DNA from: Macrostomum hystrix
Taxonomy: Eukaryota > Platyhelminthes > Macrostomidae
Assembly (NCBI GenBank): GCA_950097015.1
Contig: CATNEN010000039.1
Span: 13,796,501 to 13,860,500, forward strand
DNA: 64,000 nt
Reading direction: 5' to 3'
Shown here: positions 1 through 10,100 of the stretch, piece after piece
Numbering within the stretch: the stretch's first letter is position 1
Layout of the letters: each line of letters starts with the position of its first letter
Made by a program: the position numbers and the translations under genes
The notes under the pieces: generated by a model
What the model was told of the DNA's origin: nothing
Database searches by the model: none
The model's input: the letters and a program-made list of their open reading frames with translations, nothing else

Positions 1-1236
1 CTTCAGGGTAGCTTCAGTGATTCTTCAGGGTAGCTTCAGTGATTCTTCATGGTAGCTTGAGCGATTCTTCAGGGTAGCTTCAGCGATTCTTCAGGGTAGC
101 TTCAGCGATTCTTCAGGGTAGCTTCAGCGATTCTTCAGGATAGCTTCAGTGATTCCTCAGGGTAGCTTCAGCGATTCCTCAGGATAGCTTCAGCGATTCT
201 TCAGGATAGCTTCAGCGATTCTTCAGGATAGCTTCAGCGATTCTTCAGGATCGCTTCAGAGATTCCTCAGGATAGCTTCAGTGATTCTTCAGGGTAGCTT
301 CAGTGATTCTTCATGGTAGCTTCAGTGACTCTTCAGGATAGCTTCGGCGATTTCTCTGGGTAGCTTCAGCGATTCTTCAGGATAGCTTCGGCGATTCTTC
401 AGGATAGCTTCAGCGATTCCTCAGGATAGCTTCAGCGATTCTTCAGGATAGCTTCAGCGATTCCTCAGGATAGCTTCAGCGATTCTTCAGGATAGCTTCA
501 GCGATTCCTCAGGATAGCTTCAGCGATTCTTCAGGATAGCTTCAGCGATTCCTCAGGATAGCTTCAGCGATTCTTCAGGATAGCTTCAGCGATTCTTCAG
601 GATCGCTTCAGAGATTCCTCAGGATAGCTTCAGTGATTCCTCAGGGTAGCTTCAGCGATTCCTCAGGATAGCTTCAGCGATTCTTCAGGATAGCTTCAGT
701 GATTCCTCAGGGTAGCTTCAGCGATTCCTCAGGATAGCTTCAGCGATTCTTCAGGATAGCTTCAGCGATTCTTCAGGATCGCTTCAGAGATTCCTCAGGG
801 TAGCTTCAGCGATTCCTCAGGATAGCTTCAGTGATTCTTCAGGGTAGCTTTAGTGATTCTTCATGGTAGCTTCAGTGATTCTTCAGGATAGCTTCGGCGA
901 TTTCTCTGGGTAGCTTCAGCGATTCTTCAGGGTAGCTTCAGCGATTCTTCAGGGTAGCTTCAGAGATTCCTCAGACTAGCTTCAGCAATTCTTCAGGGTA
1001 GCTTTAGCGATTCTTCAGGGTAGCTTTAGAGATTCCTCAGGGTGGATTCAGATATTCCTCAGGGTAGCTTCAAGGATTCCTCAGACTAGCTTCAGCAATT
1101 CTTCAGGGTAGCTTTAGCGATTCTTCAGGGTAGCTTTAGCGATTCTTCAGGGTAGCTTCAGAGATTCCTCAGGGTAGCTTCAGCAATTCTTCAGGGTAGC
1201 TTTAGCGATTCTTCAGGGTAGCTTCAGCGATTCATT
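1..1236. repeat. 22-bp minisatellite
   Basis: Tandem array of a 22-bp unit (core cttcagcgattcttcagg followed by rtag) with many point variants, running from the window edge. It lies in the intron upstream of the PLK4-like exon and ends about 200 bp before the splice acceptor. The edge truncates it, so its full length is unknown. Confidence 0.95.
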
Positions 1237-1441
1237 CTTCTCAGTTCAAGGTCATTCCCAGACTTGTATTTCAACTTCATTCCCTGTTAGTTAAAAGTTA
1301 TTCCCATATAATTTAATTCCGATTCTCAGTAAACTCAAGGTCACCAAGCAGATAAATAATGGCTGTTACCCGGCTGCCTTTATCTTCACTGATTTCCATC
1401 GTGGATATTTTTATCTCTCTTTATTTTTCCTCCCACCGCAG

Positions 1442-1930
1442 ACCTACGATCAGATAAGGCGCATTGAGTCAGTCTTGATTGGCGTGTCTGGTCAGGGCGG
1501 TCTGTGCTGCTTCCCTGTTACAATTGGCAACCCGCCTGAGGCTGCGTTTGGTTCACAACCGACACCAACGCCGCAAGCAGCAGCAGCAGCAGCAGCAGCA
1601 GCCTCAGAGTCATCCACAGATCTGCTATGCAATGCGATTCTCGATCCGATGCCCGTTGCTGTTAATACTCCGCCCCAGCCAAGCAGTCTGGCTCTGACAA
1701 GAGTTCAACAACAGGACTCCGGCGACACGGTTGTCGAATTCAACGACGGCAGTCGGTTGGAGCTGGTGGGCGTCAGAGGCGGCGGCACTCTTGATCGGTT
1801 AGTCTACGTTGACAATTGCGGCTCGCGTCGACAGTTCGATTCTAGGCGTCTAACCGAACTGGGACAAAAACTGCCAGGCGCTGTTGCCACCAGGATGTCG
1901 CTGCTAGCCAGGGCTGGTCAGTTGGCGTAG
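1442..1930 (+). CDS. PLK4: C-terminal exon of a PLK4-like kinase
   Basis: This is the last exon of a gene that begins left of the window. The acceptor is ccaccgcag ending at 1441, and the reading frame is open from 1442 (ACC TAC GAT) to the TAG at 1928-1930, 162 codons. The frame carries CCFPVTIG, a poly-Ala run encoded by (GCA)n at about 1577-1601, then FNDGSRLEL and a C-terminal stretch ending in LPGAVATRMSLLARAG. The CFPV-IG motif followed by FNDGS-L and a final helix matches the layout of the third polo box of Polo-like kinase 4, the centriole-duplication kinase. No ATG begins the frame, which agrees with an internal exon. The kinase domain is not in the window, so the assignment rests on the polo-box pattern alone. 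The 3' flank is a minisatellite followed by AATAAA. Confidence 0.5.
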   Translation, partial: TYDQIRRIESVLIGVSGQGGLCCFPVTIGNPPEAAFGSQPTPTPQAAAAAAAAASESSTDLLCNAILDPMPVAVNTPPQPSSLALTRVQQQDSGDTVVEFNDGSRLELVGVRGGGTLDRLVYVDNCGSRRQFDSRRLTELGQKLPGAVATRMSLLARAGQLA

Positions 1931-2100
1931 CGTCCGTTTGTACTTTTAGTTTCTTCTTTTAGCCTCTTTAATTTGTAGCGGAAATGAGGAACAAACGAGT
2001 TCAGATTTTTTAAGTACGCGTTAAAACATCCCATATGGGATCGGTTTTTTTCGAATTCTTACTTTAGCCCCAAAATCCTTAATTGCATCTGTAATCTTCT

Positions 2101-2768
2101 CAGATCCAAACCCATACCTGACATCCTTTCAGATCCCCAATCCATACCTGACATCCTCTAAAGTCCCCAATCAATACCTGACACCCTCTCAGATCCCCAA
2201 TCCATACCTGACATCCTCTAAAGTCCCCAATCAATACCTGATACCCTCTCAGATCCCCAAATCCCCAAATTCTCAACACCCTCTACGATCCCCAATCCAT
2301 ACCTGACACCCTCTCAGATCCCCAAATCCGTACCTGACACCCTCTCAGATCCCCAATCCATACCTGACACCCTCTCAGATCCCCAATCAATACCTGACAC
2401 CCTCTCAGATCCCCAATCCATACCTGACACCCTCTCAGATCCCCAATCCATACCTGACATCCTCTAAAGTCCCCAATCAATACCTGACACCCTCTCAGAT
2501 CCCCAATCCATACCTGACACCCTCTCAGATCCCCAATCCATACCTGACATCCTCTAAAGTCCCCAATCAATACCTGACACCCTCTATAGTCCCCAATCAA
2601 TACCTGACACCCTCTCAGATCCCCAATCCATATCTGACATCCTCTAAAGTCCCCAATCAATACCTGACACCCTCTCAGATCCCCAATCCATACCTGACAT
2701 CCTCTAAAGTCCCCAATCAATACCTGACACCCTCTCAGATCCCCAAATCCGTACCTGACATCCTCTCA
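2101..2768. repeat. 30-bp minisatellite
   Basis: About 22 copies of a 30-bp unit (core cagatccccaatccatacct). Variants alternate between cagatcc and aaagtcc. It starts 170 bp after the stop codon of the PLK4-like exon and precedes the first AATAAA downstream, so it may be transcribed as 3' UTR. The opposite strand is open for 145 codons (2283-2720), an artefact of a unit length divisible by three. Confidence 0.95.
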
Positions 2769-2799
2769 GATCCTCACTGCATACACCACAGTTATCTCA

Positions 2800-2805
2800 A
2801 ATAAA
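2800..2805 (+). terminator. Candidate poly(A) signal of the PLK4-like gene
   Basis: First canonical AATAAA seen downstream of the 1928-1930 stop codon, directly past the 30-bp array. If used, the 3' UTR would be about 0.87 kb and mostly minisatellite. Confidence 0.4.
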
Positions 2806-2809
2806 AAAT

Positions 2810-3720
2810 CCAATTATAGTTCCATATCTTCTTCACTCCTTTTAACAATCGTTTCCACAGTGGGCTAGTTAACCTTGATTTTTATAGCTCTTTACTTGTA
2901 AAATGCTTATTAAGGTAATAAATAATGCTTTACTAATATCTTGCTCACAATGTCGCATATTTATCGAGCAAAAAACTCGATTTTATTTTCATTTCACGTT
3001 TAAATTTATAAATTATTTAAAATTCATACCTTAGGTTTTCTATTGTACTTGATTTATTGTAAAAAATTAAGCCTTGCCTAACGTTTGTTACTCATTAGTA
3101 ATCATTTTTGTCTCGTTTTGCTAGTGTCAATTTTTTCAATGCATTTGTTTTACTGTCACTTTAGTTTTATGCTTTGTGAATCAAATGCGCGCTGATAAAA
3201 ATTGTTGTAAATAAACCATTGTAAATGTTATAAAAATTATTTTTAAAAACTAATATTACTTAACGAAAATTATCTGGTTAAAAAAGTTCGACTTGCACTA
3301 CTTTTTTCAGTAGTAGTTTAAAAAGAAATTTAATCAAGATGCAACCATCATTCAACCATAACGTGCGAATAGTACTCTAGATTTAATTAAAAATAAATAC
3401 TTGCAGTCAAATAATTACACGTCAGTTTAATTACTTTTCGTCTCCTTATCATGAGTGATCTGATTGGCTGAAGATAAAATTATTCTTTTACCATCGGAGC
3501 TCTCTCATTGGTCGAAAAAATTTTGTCTTTTTGACGAGGATCTTTTATTGGTCAGCATAACACTTCTTCATTTAGGGATCCGGCTTTGCTATACTTGTTT
3601 ATATATACGAGTATATAGTGTTAATGTACATTATGACACAAAGCTTTCAAAAGACTGTGGACAACTGTTCAGTCCAGGGACTGGGCGACCGGAACAGCCG
3701 TTCTAACTCAGCATATGCTG
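2810..3720. other. AT-rich intergenic stretch
   Basis: Intergenic DNA between two convergent genes. I see no coding frame, RNA gene or tandem repeat here. The AT-rich composition differs from the minisatellites on both sides. Confidence 0.6.
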
Positions 3721-3723
3721 GCT

Positions 3724-3990
3724 GCGGTCAGTGGCTGAGCGGTCTAACGCGTTTGCCTCTCGCGCCAAGGTCCCTAAGCTCGATTCCGTGGCGAGGCCAC
3801 ATTCATTTGGCGCTTGTCGCGCAATGTACGCCCTTGTGGGCCAACCTCCAAGGCACAGTGAGAGTGTACACTGCCTGACAATGAGAAAGTCAGGGCAGAT
3901 GTACACACCCCCTGTGTGAGTGTGTGCTCAGGAGTCAGCGGAATGAGCAGAATTGCCTCCTCGCTGACTTCGGGCCAAATGATGTGGCAC
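3724..3990 (+). mobile_element. tRNA-derived SINE, copy 1
   Basis: The head resembles a tRNA, with an A box (tggctgagcggtctaacg) and a B box (agctcgattcc). A body shared with other copies follows: aggcacagtgagagtgtaca, a block ending agtcagggcagatgtacac, and ctcaggagtcagcggaatg. Further copies lie at 28089, 34495 and 37797 (+) and 6168, 31985 and 43690 (-). The palindromic module CAGTCCAGGGACTG lies just upstream at 3670-3683. The tail is shorter than in the 28-kb copy. Confidence 0.75.
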
Positions 3991-4032
3991 CAGACTAAAA
4001 TCTAACCACTGGGTTATAATAGAGCAACGAGC

Positions 4033-4038
4033 TTTATT
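4033..4038 (-). terminator. Candidate poly(A) signal of the nAChR gene
   Basis: Reads AATAAA on the minus strand, about 75 bp beyond the stop codon of the receptor gene. It is the first canonical signal downstream. Confidence 0.55.
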
Positions 4039-4113
4039 ACACAGACATCGCGCGTGCGGCAACGAAGATGTCGCATTCGAATATCGTATTTTTTCCAAGG
4101 CCCGTTCGTCGAT

Positions 4114-7100
4114 TCACTTGCCCAATCGAATCACATTGTCCTTTGCTTCAATGCTGAGACTTTTTAGCATCGGTTTGAACAACAACAGCCAGGCGGTTGA
4201 CAGCAGCACAATGAGCATGAAGCAGAACAATAGCATGCGATCGACCACATAGGCAATGAGCTGCCACTCCCGGATGCAGGCAGCCTCCTCTTCAATGCGT
4301 TCCTGCTTGTTGGTCATCTGGCGCAGATGGCCCAGCAGGGTGGTCTGCGTCTCCGAGTTTGGCGTTGTCGTGTTGTGAGACGACGGATGTTGGGCGGAGG
4401 CTTCGCGAATGTACATTGCGCTGCGCGCGGCAGCCGTCGAACCGCGCTGATTGGCTAACGACGAAGAGCGAGCGTACGGATTGGCTAGCAGCCTGACTGC
4501 GGCTCCGTTGTTTCCGTTGTTGTTGCCAATGGTAACCAGTTCAGTGTCGCAAATTGTCACGCTCGGCTGTTGAGCTTCGGCGCAGGCTGTCGAACACGTC
4601 GGCTCCTGAGGATTATTTGGTGCGGCGCCTTCCACTAGAATGCTGGCCTTCCGCATAGTGCTGCGTCTCGAAGTGGGGAACACGGACACTGAGCCTCGAC
4701 TAAACAGCTCGGCGTTGCTGCGCGATACGCAGACAGCGCGACCGAGGTAGTCGGTGACGAAACGATACAGAATGGCCGGCGGGCGACGGTTGGTGACGCC
4801 GCGGTGGTGAAGATTCAGAACTAGAACGGCAAACACCACGGATAATGACGTCAGGCCCATCACAACAGTCAGGTAGACGCCTGTGATGGGGTTGAGTTGA
4901 GGTAAACACAATCAAGATTTTGATCATTTTAACATTTATGACCAATCAGAGTAGATATCTACCAGGAAATGATTTCTGATTGGTTAAAGAAGAACACTTT
5001 TCGTCTATTTCTGGTTTGGTGTGAAATAAAAAAAATCTACTTTATGCCCACAGGTTGGCTAAGAAATGACATCTTTCTATACTTTCTGACTAATTTGGAG
5101 AATTTATTTACATTGTAGACAATCGATCCTTTCTACGAGCTAGTTTGCTGGCGAATACTTATAAGACTGTCGATGCTTTCTGATTGGTTGGAGAAGATAA
5201 GAAGACAAATATTTAAAAAATGTCGATGTTTTCTGATTGGTTGGAGAAGACATCTACGCTGTATAAACAAACTGTCGATGCTTTCTGATTGGTTGGAGAA
5301 GACATCTACGCTGTATAAACTGTCGATGCTTTCTGATTGGTTGGAGAAGACATCTAAGCTGTATAAACTGTCGATGCTTTCTGATTGGTTGGAGAAGACA
5401 TCTACGCTGTATAAACTGTCGATGCTTTCTGATTGGTTGGAGAAGACATCTACGCTGTATAAACTGTCGATGCTTTCTGGTTGGTTAGAGAAGACATCTA
5501 CGCTGTATAAACTGTCGATGCTTTCTGGTTGGTTGGAGAAGACATCTACGCTGTATAAACTGTCGATGCTTTCTGGTTGGTTAGAGAAGACATCTACGCT
5601 GTATAAACTGTCGATGCTTTCTGGTTGGTTGGAGAAGACATCTACGCTGTATAAACTGTCGATGCTTTCTGGTTGGTTAGAGAAGACATCTACGCTGTAT
5701 AAACTGTCGATGCTTTCTGGTTGGTTAGAGAAGACATCTACGCTGTATAAACTGTCGATGCTTTCTGGTTGGTTGGAGAAGACATCTACGCTGTATAAAC
5801 TGTCGATGCTTTCTGGTTGGTTAGAGAAGACATCTACGCTGTATAAACTGTCGATGCTTTCAGATTGGCTGGATCAAATTATTCAAAATCCTATGTCTCA
5901 CCAATCAAGGGCGTGTACTCAGACGTTGGTGGCATATTCTCGGCAATGAGCAGCATAAACACCGAATAGGCTAGCAGTACAGTCAGTCCGAGAGTAACCT
6001 TCTCGCCGGAGTCTGGTGGCAAAGCGAACGAGCTAAGCGTCAGCATCGATAGAAACATGCAGGGAATGATGATGTTGAAAGTATAGTACAGATTCCTGCA
6101 AGGTTGAATATGTATAAATATGAGAATTTCATAACTCAGCTTTTTACAAGGTATATTTGGTGTCACTCGAACCAATTCTGCCCATTTCGCTGACTCCTGA
6201 GCACACACGCACACGGATACTATACTCAGGCACGCACTCACACAGGCCCGACAAGCCCCAAAGGTTTGTATTCGCGGAATCGAGCTCAGGACTGTCGGGT
6301 CGTCTTACCCTCACCTCCTTCACAACAGATCAATGAATATTTTACAAACAAAACGACACTCACCTCCTGCGAATGTGTATGTAGAATGAGATGTCAGGAA
6401 ATGGCTCCTGGCAGCAGGGATAGTACACCACATTCTTCACTACTCGAGTGTCGTGAACGTCCCACTCGCCATTGCTGACTAGATTGCCCAATTCGACGTT
6501 CGGCCTAAGTTTGAACACGTCCAACTGTAGGAATGAAAGCGAGATTGGAAAGAATTAAGTCCCTATTGTTTTAGCTAACTAAAACTAATAAACAAACGAA
6601 CGAACAAACAAACGAACTAACTAACTAACTAACTAACTAACTAAATAACTAACTAACTAACTAGCTAACTAACAAACAAACTAACTAACAAACTAACAAA
6701 CTAACTAGCTAACTAGCTAACTAACTAACTAACTAAATAACTAACTAACTAACTAACTAACTAACTAGCTAACTAGCTAACTAACTAACTAACTAAATAA
6801 CTAACTAACTAACTAGCTAACTAACAAACAAACAAACAAACAAACTAACAAACTAACTAGCTAACTAGCTAACTAACTAACTAACTAAATAACTAACGAA
6901 CTAACTAACTAACTAACTAACTAACTAGCTAACTAGCTAACTAACTAACTAACTAGCTAGCTAACTAACTAGCTAACTAACTAACTAACTAACTAACTAG
7001 CTAACTAACTAACTAACTAACTATCTGTCTATCTATCAATCTATACATCTAACTCACCTGCAAGCCATCGTAGGCCCATGAGCCGAGTTTCAGATAGCAA

Positions 7101-10100
7101 ATCTGATCATCAAACGGGAAGAACGTGATGTCCAGCTTACAGGAGCTCATGAAGCGAACAATTGGAGGCCAGAATACTTCGCCGCCGCTAGAGACCATGG
7201 CTAGAGACTTGTGATAGGTTCTGGACTGGTCCTCGACGCTGAGGATTAAGGTTTCAATGTTGGCTTTCTCTTATTGAAAAGATAAGATGGCAATCGGATT
7301 CTGGAATCGTCTCTAGCAATCGGATTCTGGAATCGCTCTAGCAATCGGATTCTGGAATCGTCTCAAGCAATCGGATTCTGGAATCGGCTCTAGCAATCGG
7401 ACTCTGGAATCTTCTCTAGCAATAGGACTCCGGAATCGTCTCAAGCAATCGGATTCTGGAATCGCTCTAGCAATAGTACTCTGGAATCGTCTCTAGCAAT
7501 AGTACTCTGGAATCGTCTCTAGCAATAGTACTCTGGAATCGTCTCTAGCAATAGGACTCTGGAATCGTCTTAAGCAATAGGACTCTGGAATCGTCTCAAG
7601 CAATAGGACTCTGGAATCGTCTCAAGCAATAGGACTCTGGAATCGTCTTAAGCAATAGGACTCTGGAATCGTCTCAAGCAATAGGACTCTGGAATCGTCT
7701 CAAGCAATAGGACTCTGGAATCGTCTCAAGCAATCGGATTCTGGAATCGTCTCAAGCAATCGGACTCTGGAATCGTCTCTAGCAATCGAATTCTGGAATC
7801 GTCTCTAGCAATCGGATTCTGGAATCGTCTCTAGCAATCGGACTCTGGAATCTTCTCTAGCAATAGGACTCCGGAATCGTCTCAAGCAATCGGATTCTGG
7901 AATCGCTCTAGCAATAGTACTCTGGAATCGTCTCTAGCAATAGTACTCTGGAATCGTCTCTAGCAATAGTACTCTGGAATCGTCTCTAGCAATAGGACTC
8001 TGGAATCGTCTCAAGCAATAGGACTCTGGAATCGTCTCAAGCAATAGGACTTTGGAATCGTCTCAACCAATCGGACTCTGGAATCGTCTCAAGCAATCGG
8101 ATTCTGGAATCGTCTCTAGCCATCGGACTCTGGAATCGTCTCAAGCAATAGGACTCTGGAATCGAACTTTTCCAGATTAATAATTTGAGCTCAGCTCTGG
8201 CTAATAAAATTATCCTTCAAATTCTTGTTCAGCTGGGCAAATTAAATGTCTGACTGCAATCTCTAAACCATTCCTTAGCCAGCACAGCGGAGTCCCAATG
8301 TAGATTATGACATTAATTTCCCCGGGAATGATGCGCGCCTATGAATTCGCAGTATCTTCTATGATTTCCTTTTCCCATTTTTATCCCACGACGAAAGATG
8401 GGAGGCTATAGGGGATTATATTGGACGCCTATCTCAATGAGAAACAGACAGTGTAATGCAAACTTAACGCGAGAATACTCCGTACTAGTACTACTCGAGA
8501 CCAAAAATGCAGCATGCTGGCACTAGCGAATTTCCTGCTCAAATTAATTATTAAGCTGTTCAAAACGAAAATTTCTTGAATTACACAGAGGGGCGTCTGA
8601 AGTCTGCATGTCTGCAAAAATATCATTGACCCACTCACTCTATCCTTGACCCACTCGCTCAATCCTTGACCCACTCACTCTATCCTTGACTCACTTACTC
8701 TATCCTTGCCCACACACTCTATCCTTGACCCACTCACTCTATTCTAGACCCACACACTCTATCCTTGACCCACTCACTCTATCCTTGACCCACACACTCT
8801 ATCCTTGATCCACTCACTCTATCCTTGACCCACTCACTCTATCCTTGACTCACTTACTCTATCCTTGCCCACACACTCTATCCTTGACCCACTCACTCTA
8901 TCCTTGACCCACTCACTCTATCCTTGATCCACTCACTCTATCCTTGACCCACACACTCTATCCTTGACCCACTCACTCTATCCTTGACCCACTCACTCTA
9001 TCCTTGACCCACACACTCTATCCTTGACCCACTCACTCTATCCTTGACCCACTCACTCTATCCTTGACCCACACACTCTATCCTTGACCCACACACTCCA
9101 TCCTTGACCTACTCACTCTATCCTTGACCCACTCACTCCATCCTTGACCCACTCGCTCTATCCTTGACTCACTCACTCTATCCTTGACCTACTCACTCCA
9201 TCCTTGACCCACACACTCTATCCTTGACCCACTCGCTCTATCCTTGACTCACTCACTCTATCCTTGACCCACTCACTCCATCCTTGACCCACACACTCTA
9301 TCCTTGACCCACTCACTCTATCCTTGACCCACTCACTCTATCCTTGACCGACTCACTCTATCCTTGACCCACACACTCCATCTTTGACCCACACACTCTA
9401 TCCATGACTCACCTATTGTACAGGACTATATCCGGCAGCCAGAGCAGATCGCACGGTATTCTCAGCTTTGAGAAGTTTGCATACTCGTCTGGTTGCCAAG
9501 CCAGCCTTGGATCCAGCCACGACTGCGGATTGAAGAAGGAGTTAATTAGGGCGAGAGTTTTAGCATTGTGTTGGGTCAAGTTACCGGCGTTGGTAGGAGT
9601 GGATAGTTGAGATGGTAGAGTGGATTGTAGAGTGCATGATAGAGTATATGGTAGATAGTATAGTAGAGTGGATGGTCTGTTTTCTAAGAAACCACACTGT
9701 AAGGTTTCTAAGAATCCATACTTTCTGGTTTCTAAGAATCCATACTTTCTGGTTTCTAAGAATCCATGCCGTCAGCTTTCTAAGAATCCATATTGTTAGA
9801 TTTCTAAGAATCTTTACTGAGAGGAAAAAAGATGAAAGCAAATCTTGCAAACTTGCCTGATCTAGCCAAACGTTGGTTGCCAGCACTTGGTTTCTCTCGT
9901 CCTGCAAGATGCAAGGATGCAAGGTGGGTCAAGGTTGGAGTGAGTGGGTCAAGGATGGAGTGAGTGGATCAAGGATAGAGTGAGTAGGTCAAGGATGGAG
10001 TGAGTGGATCAAGGATGGAGTGAGTAGGTCAAGGATGGAGTGAGTGGGTCAAGGATGGAGTGAGTAGGTCAAGGATAGAGTGAGTGGATCAAGGATGGAG

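Noticed and set aside
1-1236. CRISPR-like array
   Set aside because: Direct repeats have no unique spacers and the genome is eukaryotic; the same holds for all other arrays here.
3724-3800. True tRNA gene
   Set aside because: A and B boxes are present, but no clean cloverleaf or acceptor stem could be drawn and the same body follows each copy, so it is a SINE head.
5173-5949. 258-codon plus-strand frame of a 16-residue repeat
   Set aside because: Product of a 48-bp intronic minisatellite antisense to the nAChR gene.
6585-7045. Telomere-like repeat
   Set aside because: The unit is ctaa, not ccctaa, and lies inside an intron; many cta/g variants.
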